From NCBI GenBank assembly GCA_963693085.1, contig OY856410.1:1390227863-1390291862 (forward strand): a stretch of 64,000 bases of DNA, written 5' to 3'. The notes below the pieces were generated by a model that was not told the origin of the DNA, searched no databases, and worked only from the letters and a program-made list of their open reading frames with translations. Positions 45,661-58,185 of this stretch are shown one piece after another (the first letter of the stretch is position 1; each line of letters opens with the position of its first letter). Both the position numbers and the translations under genes were made by a program. Source of the DNA: Alisma plantago-aquatica. Its lineage: Eukaryota > Streptophyta > Magnoliopsida > Alismatales > Alismataceae.

Positions 45661-46955
45661 AGTCCTACCAATAAGGAAACTTCCAACTGCACATTCATCT
45701 GTCGCAAGGAGACAAACATATCCCGCCTATGGCATACCAAGGAACTCAAATGTGCTTTCTTCGTGGAGAGAGAAGAAGACTTTCTGCTAAGCGCATCAGC
45801 TACTATATTTTCTTTACCAGGATGATACTCAATGGTGCAATCATAATCATTGATTAGCTCCATCCAACGACGTTGTCGCATATTCAACTCACTCTGCGAA
45901 AAGATATACTTCAAGTTCTTATGATCTGTAAAGATCTGACACACTTCCCCATAAAGATAGTGTCTCCAAATCTTTAACCCATGGACCACCGCTTCCAACT
46001 ACAAATCATGTGTCAGATAGTTCTCCTCATGTTTCTTAAGTTGTCGCAAAGCAAAAGAAATCACATGATCTTCCTGCATTAGCACACAACCTAAACCTTT
46101 CTTGGAAGCATCCCAGAAAACAACATAGCCCTTCCCAGGCTCTGACAGCACTAACACTAGAGCACTAGTCAGCTTCTCCTTCAAAATTTGGAAAGCTTGC
46201 TGAAAACGATCATCCCAAACAAAAGGTACATCCTTCCTTGTCAGCTTTGTCATTGGTAATGCGATTGCTCTGAAGTCCTTGATAAACCTCCAGTAGTATC
46301 TTGCCAAACCCAGAAAACTACGAACTTCTAGTGACATCTTTGGTTGCTCCCAATCTACCACCATCGCTGACACTAGACATGTCGGAAGAATCTTCCTATC
46401 TCCTTGGAAGATCCACTTCTTTCTGTCTTCATCAAACACTGCATGCTTGGAACCACAGTCCAACACAACCTTATACTTCTCTACGGTATCCATCCCAAGG
46501 ATCACATCGAATCCATGAATATCAAGTGGTATAAGGTCCACTTGTATACTGTGTCCCGAAAAAGATAAGACACAAGATGGACACTCCTCTCGAAGCATCG
46601 AGGAACCATCAAGAGGCGTTTCTAACAACAGGCTATCGTTCTTACAACTAACAGGTAAAGGACAACTATTAAGCAGACTATGGGCGATAAAAGAGTGTGT
46701 AGCACCCAGGTCAACCAAAATAGATATAAAGCAAGAAAAAGACAAATCAGAATGAAATAACTCCATCTGACCTGTCACCACTCGCGGGTTGACTATCGCC
46801 TCCGACTAACTCATAGCATAGAATCGAGCCGTTTCTTGTTTTCCACGTCCTCTGCTTCCTTCAGCAGAAGATCCCTCTTGCGACACTTGATTGTAGCCTC
46901 GCCCTCTGCTAGCACTGGGCTACTGTCTTTCTGGTCCTTGTTGATTCTGTCTCAG
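45661..46955 (-). pseudogene. Element A pol 5' part: protease fused to RT thumb / RNase H by deletion of the RT core
   Basis: The open frame 46781-45999 runs from protease (LVDLGATHSFIA in place of DSGA; GFDVILGMDTVEKY) through CLVSAMVV straight into DWEQPKMSLEVRSFLGLARYYWRFI, the RT thumb, and on to RNase H (WDASKKGLG, where CDAS is usual). 45998-45661 continues with [10 protein letters not shown] and the linker, then breaks at the B insertion. Against B, about 858 bp (286 codons) is missing, precisely the RT fingers and palm. The join at 46355-46356 has a TC shared by both flanks, and the frame is kept. Confidence 0.88.
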
Positions 46956-48035
46956 CTATTGTGTTACCTCAACATCTCTTCTTGGGCAATTTGACTTTAA
47001 ATGCCCCATCTGTCCACAGTGATAACATGACCTGCCTTCTGTCTGCGGTCTAGATGGCTTTTTTACTGCCACAGAAGTTGTACTAAGCGCCTTCAACGGT
47101 GAAGAAACATAACCTCTTCCCTTACTCGGGGACCATTGTGACGGTGCACCAGAACCTCTCATCATGGAAGGTGTTGAAAACCTTGACTTCTTGAAGCCAC
47201 CAGATCTTTGTCCCTGGAACTCAGCAGGCCTTTTCCTGGTCTTGGACTCCCTTTTCTCCCTAACAGACTATGCAATCCTGCGGACGGACTCCACAAACAT
47301 GGCAAACCGCTCCCGATTCTCTAAAGCAACAGCAGGTGTCGATAGCTCAGCACTCAAACCTTTCTCAAACCGTCTGATCCGCTCATCATCCGTCGCTGCC
47401 ATGTGAGGATAAAACCTCAACAAGTCCATGAACTTGGCTTCATACTCGGTGATGCTCATCGTTCCTTGGCGTAGATCCTCAAACTGGTTGATCTTCTCAT
47501 CCATATATGTCTTCAGAAAGTATCTGCTGACAAACTCTTGCCGGAAGATCTCCCAACCGATCTCCTCACCAGGTTGCTTCTCCTCCTCGATGGCCCACCA
47601 GTGGCCAGCACTGCCCTTTAGAAGGTAGACAATGTGCTTGACTTTGTATGCTTCTGGGATGTCGAGGATTTGGAAGGCCTTCTCAAGACCTGTCAGCCAC
47701 AGATCTGCATCCTCTGGATCAGCCGTCCCGGCATAATCCGAAGCATCGACTCAGTGAAGCCACTCAAAGGTCTTTTCAATACGTGATGCTTCACCATGGG
47801 GAGCCTGTTCTCTTGACTGAGGAACTTGCAACCTTTCCACCATGTGATTCATTGTAGCCATCATCTTCCCCATAAGTTGTTAGTAGGCAGGGTTTTCAAG
47901 AATGGTTGGGTCAAGTTGGGGGACCTCAGGCACCCGATCTCCATGTGCCTGCCGTTCTGCTCCATCAACTTCTGCTCCATCAACTGATGCAACATCACTG
48001 CTCTTGGCAGCATGTTCTTCATGGTTTCCAGACAA
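46956..48035 (-). pseudogene. Element A gag
   Basis: 360 codons in one frame from the position of B's start (here TTG at 48035-48033) to the stop at 46956. It has internal stops and contains MSITEYEAKFMDLLRFYPHMAAT and an intact CCHC zinc knuckle CYHCGQMGHLKSNC. Same layout as B gag. Loss of the ATG plus stops makes it non-functional. Confidence 0.83.
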
Positions 48036-48148
48036 CTTTAAGCTTTATCTTCTGCTGAGAGCAGAAGGTTATTATAAGAAAATCTGGGAAACTCACAAGA
48101 ATAGACGCAAACCTAGTCCTAGATCCCTGTAGACTCAGCAAACCTAGA

Positions 48149-48160
48149 GCTCTGATACCA
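48149..48160 (-). other. Element A primer-binding site (tRNA-iMet)
   Basis: The minus strand reads TGGTATCAGAGC, 7 nt from the right LTR edge at 48168. Confidence 0.88.
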
Positions 48161-48167
48161 AACCAGC

Positions 48168-48311
48168 TTTGACACCCTACCATCACATAGACAATGAGAT
48201 GACATGCGAAAATGCGCAGAACCATAGTACCAAAAACACTGGTTAATTAAAACTGATTGCGAAAAGCATACATACAGAACATTTGCAACCAGGCCCTGCA
48301 AGAATATCATG

Positions 48312-48378
<67 letters not shown>

Positions 48379-51300
48379 TATATTCAAGATCACCTGGCAG
48401 ATATGTTCACCACTTAAAGTCACCCACTGTCGCAACAACACATATTAGTTCATCACCTATTTATACATACAGAACAGCCACGTACGGCCAGCAGTAGGGT
48501 ATACAAAAATTACAGCAGCTAAACATCGTGAAACGTCATCAAAACACTTCCAAGGACTCGAGAGTACATGGATGACTCTAGGACTCTTCTATAAAACCAC
48601 CAAAACAGCAGCATGTCCATCTCTTGCCTTCTACTGCTCTTCTTGTTGCTCAGCCGCAACCTTACGACCACCACCATGTCTAGAGCGATCACCTAAAAAG
48701 GGTGTAAACCAGCGGGGTGAGACACACAGTCCCAGCGAGAAACATAACTCCCTGCCGCAACTATAAAAACTCAAAGGTTAAAGCAGATAACAGCAAATAA
48801 GTGAATAAGCGTATAACAAGAGTAGTATACTGAGCAAAGCTATTAATACCATGAAGCTTACCAAGATATCTGGGAGGCATATTACCAAGTATTTCTTTAT
48901 GGAACATGATTGAAAAGGTAAGCTTTATAAGAACTTATCACAAGATATAAGGATCGTACACGTATCTGCAAGGTGTAACTAGATCATCTGTGCTAGCAAG
49001 GCCTCGATCAATGTTCCGTGTTTTGCTCTAAGCAGGATGCATTTCTTCGGCTAGATTACGTTTTATTATGCCCTGAGCAAGTGAGCCTTCCCTGCTCAAC
49101 TCCAACCATTGACTCCAAAGCCCAATCTGTTGCCACACAAGGTCTAAGGAGATCCGGACTCCATGACCTCACCTTCTCGTGGTCAGTACATGAATCATCA
49201 AGCAAGACCGCAGTCTTATGCTTATAGGCCTCAGCCTATGGGTTAGCTCTGCAAGCTACCCATCTCTAGCTCACCTCATCATAGGTGCTAGTATATACAT
49301 CCAAGCCATGAACACATCATGCTCATCATCCATATCCTAAGACGTGGGTCAGTTCACCATGATCCATACATCTCGAGTCTGCAACAACACTTGCACTCAA
49401 CCCACCTATTTTAGGCTAGAGGAAACCTTGCTTATTCAGCAATATGCGCTCCAGGCAATCCCACAGGATAAACCTGTTTCACCATCACTAATTACTGACG
49501 GTAATGGGTCTATGGCCAGGGAAAACTACATGATATGTTCATCTGTAATTGATTAGTATATTTTAAGCCAATTGTTGAGGCAAAACAAGGTATAAACATA
49601 GGCTTATAGAATTACATCACTGTTGCCATCAATATACTGTCTTGGGACTTCAATCCCTCATGATATCAACCATTGCCTCTCAAGGCATCACAATCATGCA
49701 TCAGCATCCTGGAAATGCATCCCTTATCTCATCATCAGAGGATAACACCTCAACTAGGCACTCAGCCTCATATTAGGTCCTCAGACCTATCAACTTGTTA
49801 CTTTATTTACAAGGATTATCGTCACATTGTGCTAGTCAAAGCACATATATCTCATAGCTCTTACCAGGCTATGAATCCATATGAAATACATGCATGGTTA
49901 GTATTCACATTTGTAGAGATTACTGAAACCATCATGGATTAACAGAATGATCATGCTATCAAGTATTACACAAGCTTTATCATTCATAGAATTATAATCA
50001 ATCATGGGCATATATTATGCCTTATACGTGTGACCATATGCATGTGTTATGCCAACATTTGAAGCAACATCATAAGACTCCAAGCTTCCCGGTTCACAAC
50101 CTATCATTATATCTCATCATCATGTTTGTAGGATGCAAGGTGATTACATCATGTCACTTGTGTTATCATTATTAAAAGAGAACCATCAACTATATACATT
50201 CTAGGTTATCAGAACCCTCACCAAAACTCTTGAAACCCTAACTACAAGTATGGCAAGTAGTGCCAACCCTCACATAAGGGGGGGGGTACCGGCTAGGATT
50301 CCAAACCCTAAAGCAACTCACCACCATACCAACCAAATACTCCACATCCTATAACATGAACCAAGGTTCCACTAACACTCATGGTGTCAGACATCCATCT
50401 ATGAGGTCACAACGTGCAACACTAACATGGCTATCGACTAAGGGTCTAATGTACACCAAGCTAGGGTTAGGGTTAGGTTCCACTGACGGGCTAACCTTCA
50501 ACATAAGCCATATCAGCCAAAGGGGTGTCGCCCAAGGCGCCCCTATCGTGCAACCTTCTAGAATCATCTGAGTGTTAACCCTATTAGCCAGGGTAACCAT
50601 GACGCCCAACAAAGGTGTTGTGCATGGCCAACATCATAACGGTCAGCATCCTAGGGTTGGCATGTCCGGCATGAAACCATATCGTCCAAGCTTATCAAGG
50701 ATAACGACCAAGGCTGTGCCGGGTACCAAGCTATCAAAGTCTATCGTCCAAGACCACCCTAAGGCAAGGGAGTGCATCGAGCACCCTCTCTACATGGTGT
50801 TTCGTCCAAGACTTAACCTTAAGGAGGATATCGGGAAACATCTCAGCAAGGGTATATCGCCCATCTATCAACTCCACCAAGGGTATCGGCCAGGGGACCA
50901 TAACGGGAACCAACTAAGCTTCAACTAGGCATATTGGCCAGGGATACAAGGATCACCCAAGTAAGCTTATCTACCAAGGATTACACCTCAAGGACATATC
51001 CTGCATTAAGGGTAGACAACTCTTGTCGCCTAGAGCAGCACTAATGCCCAAGCTTGGGTTGAGGCTTCAAATCGACCAAGATGCCCATCCAAGGGTTCAA
51101 CAACCATGTCGCCCAAACCCTAACTCTAGGGTGGATAAGAGATATCGGGCACCAAGGTAAACTATCTCACAAAGGTGTATCGAGAAGGGCACTCAACAAC
51201 CCATAACGCCCAAGCACACATGGGTATCGGCCAGAGGTACAACCCAAGACAAGAAGGTTATCGGGCAGCATTAACCCCAAAGCCATATCATGCAAGACAC

Positions 51301-52748
51301 AACCCAACAAGGTCGTCTTCAACCTCAAGCACAAGGGAACCAAACCCTAATTGATCAAGAAGGTTGGCTCACCTCTCAACAACTAAGAGAGAGGGGTGTT
51401 GCACAACCTCTTTCACAAATCGGGCAACCACAAGGATCCAACCTCAACATAGGTCATCAAAAGCTCACCTCTCAAATCCATGGTGAGAGGAGGGTATTTC
51501 CCATGCAACTAGAATATAAGCTCACCTCTCAACTTAAACGAGAGAGGGGTATTGCCCACATTACTAGAGCTGAAACTCACTTCTCTAGACCAAAGAGAGA
51601 AAGGAGTGTTGCTACCAAAGAAAACCTCAACTATGGTTCGGCCAACTAGGTGCAAAGGCATATAATCCGTCAACAACAACAACACCACCAACATCATGCT
51701 CATAAAATCCATAAGATCAACAACATGTTCTAGAATAAGAAGCATACATGCATGGTCGATTGTCAACATATATGAAACATGCAACATAGGGAAAGTAGTA
51801 TAGCTAGGGTTAGAAGTTATGTAACCCGCCTTAAGAAAACTCCTCAAGCTCCAAAAATCCAAGCTACTAGCTCCTAGCTCCAAGCACACCGCTTCGGCCA
51901 CCTCAAGAAAAGGAACAAGAAGCATAACCACCATGGCCGAACAGTAGGCAAGATGGAGAAGAAGATGCTAAGAAGAGAGGGAAGATGCTTACCAAAGTAC
52001 AAGACCCACCTAGGGTTTGGCCACCAAGCTAAAGGAAGAAGAAGGGATCACCACCAAGGGAGAAGGATCGGCCACCAACTTGCTCCAAAGGGTAGGTGTA
52101 TCGTGCACCAAGGAAGAGAGGAGCAACAAAGAGCTAAAGGGTTCCTAAGGAAGAGAAAGGAAAGGCATATATAGATGGGGGTCAAGGTTAGACCAAGGAA
52201 AGGTGTCACCTTACCAAGGGAAACTTGTCCACACATTCCACCACCTTGCAAAACACATGCACATGCCATTCCACAACTCAACCAAGGATCGACCTCATGT
52301 CCAAGCTAGGGTGACACAACCAAGGCTAGGAGGTCAACAAAGGTCAAAGGCCGACACACTACTCCTCCATGGCCGATACACCCCATGGGCGATACCCCAT
52401 GGCCAACACAAGGCACCCTTGCCTGATACAGGGCTCAACCAAGCAAGGCAAGGCCCAAACAAGGGAAAACAAGGCCCAAAAGAGTTCAACCAAGCCCAAG
52501 AAAACCCAAGGCACGAACCCAAACCTTCTTCTCAACCCTAGAGGAAGAAAAGAGAGAGAAAGACATCTCTCAAGGTGACAAACTTGCTCTTCAACCCTAT
52601 CTTAGGTTATTTTGCAAGTAGCACCTCCCTCTCTCAACAAAGAACAAGCAAACCCTAATCACCACTAAAGGTGATTAGCAAGCAACCAAGCACCAGGTTT
52701 AGGCAAAACAAATAGGGTATGCCCAAAACGAAGGTCAAGGTCCTTACA
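48168..52748 (-). repeat. Element A 5' LTR (4581 bp)
   Basis: It starts TTTGACACCC (ancestral TGTGACACCC) and ends GGTCCTTACA. It is the partner of 24551-29093 and carries its own TATA box (52166-52175, minus) and (AT)n run (48314-48376). CAAAT follows at 52749. Confidence 0.92.
48314..48376. repeat. (AT)n microsatellite in A right LTR
   Basis: 63 bp of AT where the left LTR has only about 13 bp (24699-24711). Confidence 0.93.
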
Positions 52749-52753
52749 CAAAT

Positions 52754-53599
52754 AGTTTATCACATAATTAAAACTTATGATTGAACAAGAATACAAATAA
52801 ATTACTTAAATTTAAGACATTAAACAAAAGACTTATCGTATGTTCACATAGCTCAACATTAAACAATAGACTTATCGTGTCAGTAGATACATGTTACATT
52901 ATTATTCTGATCATCTAAGTCAGTATTATATTAGTATTTAATATAGTAGGTGATTGATGAACATAAACATAGTTACACGGTACTTCAGAGCATAACTCAT
53001 TACAAAAAAGTCTCTCACAAAAACAAAATACAAACTTGTAGAAGATGTAGATTATGCAAACAACAAATAATGACATACATAACCATATACAACCAGGAAT
53101 ATCACTATGATACCTCGATTTACATACTTTAGCATACTATAGATAGGTAGAAAAAAAATTAGGAACAAGTCTAGTAAATTACAAGCTTTTTTGGGTCCAT
53201 GTGGACATTTTTTTCTTCAAAAAATAGGTTAAAGAGGGTGATTTGTATTCCCTCAAAGTGGCCTATTAATTGGGAAAATTGGGCATTAAGCGGGAGATTC
53301 AATCTAAAATGTCTAACCATCAATTTTGGGGAAAATTGAGCGGCCAGCGTGCCAAGCCGATTAAGCGGCCGATTTTCAATTCACTGATTGCAATAAAGAA
53401 CTAAAAGATGTTCATAGGATAACATAGGAAGGTTATCTTAGCATTAAGGGCAGCCCTTTATAATAACAATAGGCAAGGAAACTAGGAATAGTTAACCACC
53501 ATGATTTAGTTGTAATAGGGTTAGAACTTAACATTACAAATCAACACTTTACAACAACCTTAGGTTTATATTTATTCAAGGGAAAAGGTAAGACTACAA
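52754..53599. other. AT-rich stretch right of element A
   Basis: No gene seen. At about 53270-53390 the text alternates ATTGGGAAAATTGGGC and CGATTAAGCGGCCGATT, reminding me of hAT-type element ends, but no paired termini are found. Confidence 0.4.
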
Positions 53600-54660
53600 A
53601 CTCATGGGCTTAAAACAATTGACTCTAAATCATCAAATCAAAACCATTGAGTTGGTGCAACAAGCACAAGACATCAAATCATATGTAAAACTATCAGTTC
53701 TAAGGCAAACATGACGTTTGAATTATGTGTATTAATCACCACCATCAGATCAACTGCACTAAGCACAACCCATCAAACATTGCCACACATCAGACCATCG
53801 GGTTCAAGGCAATTAAGACCATTGCATCGTGTATATGAATCTCACCATTGAATCATAGTTGCATAAAACAGAACCATTAGATTAGGGAATAAAATCCAAA
53901 ACTTTCAAGTATAAATCCTCACCCAAGACCTTCAGATGTTAGATAGGTAAAACCATCGAATGCAAAACATGTAAAACCTTGGGACATTCTTCTAGGAAAA
54001 CAATCGAGTTATGACTTAGAAAGACCATGTATCACCATTGGATGTGAGCCCTAAGCTCACAACCAGTTTTGAGATCTAGGCTCATCATCATTTGTCTAGG
54101 GTTTAAGGAACCATTGTTTGAACAAAAGATAGGAGAAACATGACCATTAGTTCTTGAGTACATGAAGCCATCAAAACAACAACAAGGTGTGAAACATCAG
54201 TTGGCACAAGAAGCTCAACCATAGAGAGTTGAAATAAGAAGGCAAAACAACTCATAACACCTAAGGAAAACCTTCATTTGTGAGGGTTAAGACAACCACC
54301 GATCCTCCAGTAAAGAAGGCAATAGAACCATCATTTATTGAACTCACTAGATTTATTAAAATGAAATGAAATCCTACTTGCTTAGGCAGAGAACAAGCTA
54401 TGTAAGCTCCACCAACTTGAAGAGAGGGTAGATCTGAGCTCTAGGTGCACATGCAAGCATATTGACCAAGCCACGGAAATGAGCTCCAAGAAGCAATGAA
54501 GAAGAAAGGGTGAGCTAGGTGTGTAAAGAATTTGTTGGCATGTAAGGAAGAAAGTATAAAAAGCTAAATGGGAGAGAGAAAGGAAAGGCATGGTGTCTAG
54601 CCAAGCTTGCCAAGTGTCCATGGTCAAGAGCATCTTTTCCATTTAACACAAAACCCATTG
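53600..54660 (-). repeat. Probable relic LTR (Tekay-like layout), minus orientation
   Basis: A series of ACCATCG/ACCATTG/ACCATTAG variants every 25-60 bp (53600-54330) is followed by an AAGCTCC-rich stretch and, on the minus strand, a TTTTTATAC TATA-like box (about 54553-54561) before a Ser/Lys-rich purine stretch. The order degenerate array, AAGCTCC, TATA matches the LTRs of A and B read in the same direction. No LTR ends or target duplication are visible. Confidence 0.35.
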
Positions 54661-55489
54661 TTAGTGGAAGTTAAGAGGCCCACCAAAACTTGAATCCCAG
54701 GTCAGCCACTAACCCAACTCGTAAGAAAACCAATTGAATATATTACACAAGGTATAGGGTTGTAAATGTGTACTTGTAGACCCGCATTCCCATAAATCCA
54801 AACCCTTTAAAAACCCATAATGGGTCTAAATTTTTGGCCCCATTGAACCGTTGACCCACATACCCATGGTCCCACATTTAAGCGAGTCCACTAATGGGTA
54901 TGCTTGGACCCAGACCCATGGACCTGCTATACATAAATAATTACCTAAATAACATATTATTACATAGACTTTACAAGTCTCATTAATACAATACTTCATA
55001 TTACATATTACTCTAATTATAATAAGGTTAAAACTAGTCATCTAATGAAGAATTAACTATTCTAATTACAAGAATGAGCACCATATGTAACCTTAAAATC
55101 AAATTAGTTACATGATTTGCTACATTATAAAAACATAATGACAATGACTATAATTATGTAAATAACTAACTCAACTATCTTTAGTCTACAAAATATTTCA
55201 TTGTTTGATATAAAAATTTCATGTTAATGTCCTATAAAATAGCAATAACTTGTTGTATAAGAATATATATAACATAGTCATAAGTTTTCTTACATAAAAA
55301 GTATGATGTTTATATAAAACTTCTTACCCGCACGGTAGACGTGCTATTATTATGGGAACGGGCATGGCGTGGGTCTAAATTTTTTATTATGCTGGCCCAA
55401 AGTTGAGCCAACTAAATTTAATGGGTTATGTGTTGGTTTGTTATACTAATGAGTTTCAATCATAAGAATGATCTTTTACTCAACTAGTT
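54661..55489. other. Non-coding, with hAT-like TAGGGTTGTAAATG terminus
   Basis: TAGGGTTGTAAATGTG at about 54755, followed by several GACCCxxxxCCCAT phrases, resembles a common plant hAT/MITE end. I could not find the matching inverted end before 55440, so no element is called. Confidence 0.35.
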
Positions 55490-58169
55490 ATTTCCTGCAA
55501 GTATACAAGAGTAGTTGTAGTCGAGATCGTACACAAGGAGCTTTAACAAACCAATTAAACGCAATGGTGCTAAGGTTCAACAATCTAGACCATTTTAAAG
55601 GTGATTTGGTTAATTAGACTAGAATTTCAGAATTAAACAAATAGTAAATGAATTACTAAAAGAGATTAAAATTCATAATTTGAAGTATCTTGGACTTAGG
55701 ATTTGATCCACATATCATAGCATACAACAGGAGCATGAAATTTAAACATACTAAGCACTTATTTAAAAGGAAATTTGTATGTTGCACTTCACCTCCCGCT
55801 GCAAGTACAACGATCCTAACTCAATTCAACATTCCCATGTATGAATTTCATTTTGGATCACAAACCTACTCCTCAACTCCATAAATTCCACTCTCGTGGT
55901 AAAGGAGTTTCCAAGAGAGTACCTCCTTACTCTCCTACCTATCTTCTCAGATCAAGCAAAATAGCATAAAACATACACATAAGTTGGCAAACCATACATG
56001 TAGAAATGAAGAAATCGGTACTCACAAGGTGGAAAAACAAGCAACATAGCATTTAGTACGAAATTGTCATGTTCCATACATGTTATGACATGGGAGATAC
56101 TCTCCAATGTCCAAGAAAGGGAAACTACTCGTCCATAATAGTGTACAATAGAAAATGCACAGAAATTTCAGAGTTTAACATGATTTAGAGAAGGAAAAGT
56201 TAATAAAACCCAAGGTGTAACCCAAGAGGTGTAGAAGTCCAGCTTTAGCATGAAATCTCACTCGTGCATCTGCTCCACCGGACAAACCTCTCTCCCAAAA
56301 AACTTTGTGAAGTGAAGAAGCTCTATTGCACCTTGGAGAAGAAGATTGGAGAAGAAAAGAAAAAGAATGGGGTTCTTTTGCAAGAAACCACCCTCTTCCA
56401 CCTCCAAAATTTCCCTCCTTGCTCTGGGACGAAAGAGTTTCGAATTATGACCAAAGATAACTACTCCCTAGAGTGGTTTCGTCTTTTCTTAATGAAAGCA
56501 GTCGTATTTGAAAATTGCTGAAACTGACAGGCACACGTCGTGTCTTTCTCTAGGCACAGCGTGTCCTGTCTCCAGCAGTTGTTTCTAAATGTGAGCACAT
56601 GGCATGTTTGATTTAATACACGCTGTGTACTTTACCAGAAAGGCTAGACTCGGTTCTGAATTCCCTGGTACACATCGTGTCTTTTGCGGACATGTTGTGT
56701 ACTTTTCTTTAGTGACTGAACCAAATGACCGTCTAGAAATGTGCATGCCGTGTCTTAAGTAAGACACGTCGTGTGCATTGCTGTTTCAGCAGAATTAAAG
56801 TTCTGGATCCTTGCAAGGCTTGAAGAAGTCCCGATAATGATGAGATTGAGTTGGGGTATGTCCAATTTGATCCTTTTGATGCAAATCTGTAATACACATC
56901 ATGTGATAAGTAAAATAACAAAAATGTGGCAAGAATGATATAAATAGAGGCTAAATGAAAACAAAATGAATTGAATTTGTGTGTGAAAACATGTGAAAAG
57001 TTGATGTAGAAACCACACAACAAATCCCCCTAAGCTTGAATCCTTGCTTGTCCTCAAGCAAAAAGAGTATAGCCACACAAATGAAGGAATGTTCAAGCTC
57101 GTGCATGGATCAAGCGAAAAGAATATATACAATAAACTCAATCAGTCTTGTACATTAGGTTTATTTTCATAGCTATCATCTCAATTTAAACATTCAAGAT
57201 AGAGAAGTTTTAGTATAGCAATGGTGGTCACAAACTAAATGAAACAATCAACTAAACAACACTAAACAAGATTTCTATAGTCAAGTCAAACAACTAGTGG
57301 ATGCGCAACACAAAATTTTTAAGCTATTATGGATGTTATGATGAAATCTTAGTTAACTTTAACAATCTTAGTTGAGCTCTCTTCTCAAAAGATATGACAA
57401 TTGATTTTTTTGGGATTCCGGCACTCAACTGCTAATTTAGGCTTACGCACACTTCGAGTGCCGGTTGGGGTGTTATGTTTACCCTCTTTTGATTTTCATA
57501 CCACCTAACCATCATTGTCAGATCAGACTCACACTAGGCTAGCATGATATGTGGGTTATTTGCCATATTTTATTCGGTAAGGTGATAAAAAGATAAAAGA
57601 GATTTTTTTAAAACATAAGGGAGTCAACGAGAAAGTTAACAAGATTCCATTCATAATTTTTGCAAATTTTTCACTGAAAAATCGGTTGTATATGCACTAA
57701 AAGTTTGGCATAAGTATCCTGTATTCTGAACAGTGTTGTAGAGTTGGTTTATTCGCTAAAATTTTGAGACTGTTACATGTATTTAGCAATCAAAGATGTG
57801 AAAATTGAGTGTTCAAGCTACAATTACAAACCTTGATAACGTACATGGGGAATTTCATTTTCCATTTGATTCATGCATGCTCTTTACTAATTCTTTCATA
57901 TGGCCAAAAGAAATACAAGGTACAAGGTAGTTCAAGCATATAAGGTACAAAAGTTCATTCTATTACCATAGCCTCATTTCATACTAAACTTGCCATGAAG
58001 GGAAATACAAAACATGAACATAAAAGACTGAAATAAAGGACTGACATGACCAACAAAAGCAAATGACATAAGCAAATGAACAGAAACTACATTATGGGCC
58101 AGTTGTACCCCCCAAGCTTGAAATTTGCAGTGTCCTCACTGCATTAATCGAACTCATTAAGGTAACAAC
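55490..58169 (-). repeat. Athila/Tat-like gypsy non-coding relic
   Basis: The phrases CTGCAAGTATACAAGAG (55495) and CCCCCTAAGCTTGAATCC (57026), repeated in related form as CCCCCCAAGCTTGAAATT (58109), are familiar from the non-coding 3' parts of Athila/Tat elements in plants. No LTR boundaries can be placed. It contains the dyad array at 56533-56774. Short frames inside are not supported. Confidence 0.45.
56533..56774. repeat. Array of ACACGNCGTGT-type dyads
   Basis: Seven near-palindromes of 10-14 bp occur at 56533, 56555, 56617, 56668, 56689, 56741 and 56762, all variants of RCAYGNYGTGT with a one-base centre. The first reads ACACGTCGTGT. Spacing is irregular (17-60 bp). They lie in a GC-richer patch of the Athila/Tat-like relic. 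Confidence 0.75.
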
Positions 58170-58185
58170 CAGATACTTCTCATGG

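Larger units (their letters stand above)
24551..52748 (-). mobile_element. Tekay/Del-like Ty3/gypsy chromovirus A (outer), interrupted by element B
   Basis: LTRs of about 4.5 kb lie at 24551-29093 and 48168-52748. The target duplication CAAAT is at 24546-24550 and 52749-52753. A PBS for tRNA-iMet lies inside the right LTR, and gag-pol runs leftward. The interior is 29094-30582 plus 45661-48167, about 4.0 kb, so each LTR is longer than the coding part. RNase H-integrase order and a C-terminal chromodomain-like tail make it a chromovirus of the Tekay/Del type. It lacks the RT core (deletion in pol), its gag start is changed to TTG, and stops are present, so it cannot move on its own. Confidence 0.88.

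Noticed and set aside
54755..55440. hAT transposon or MITE
   Set aside because: Only a left-end-like TAGGGTTGTAAATG is seen; no inverted partner or 8-bp target duplication could be found.
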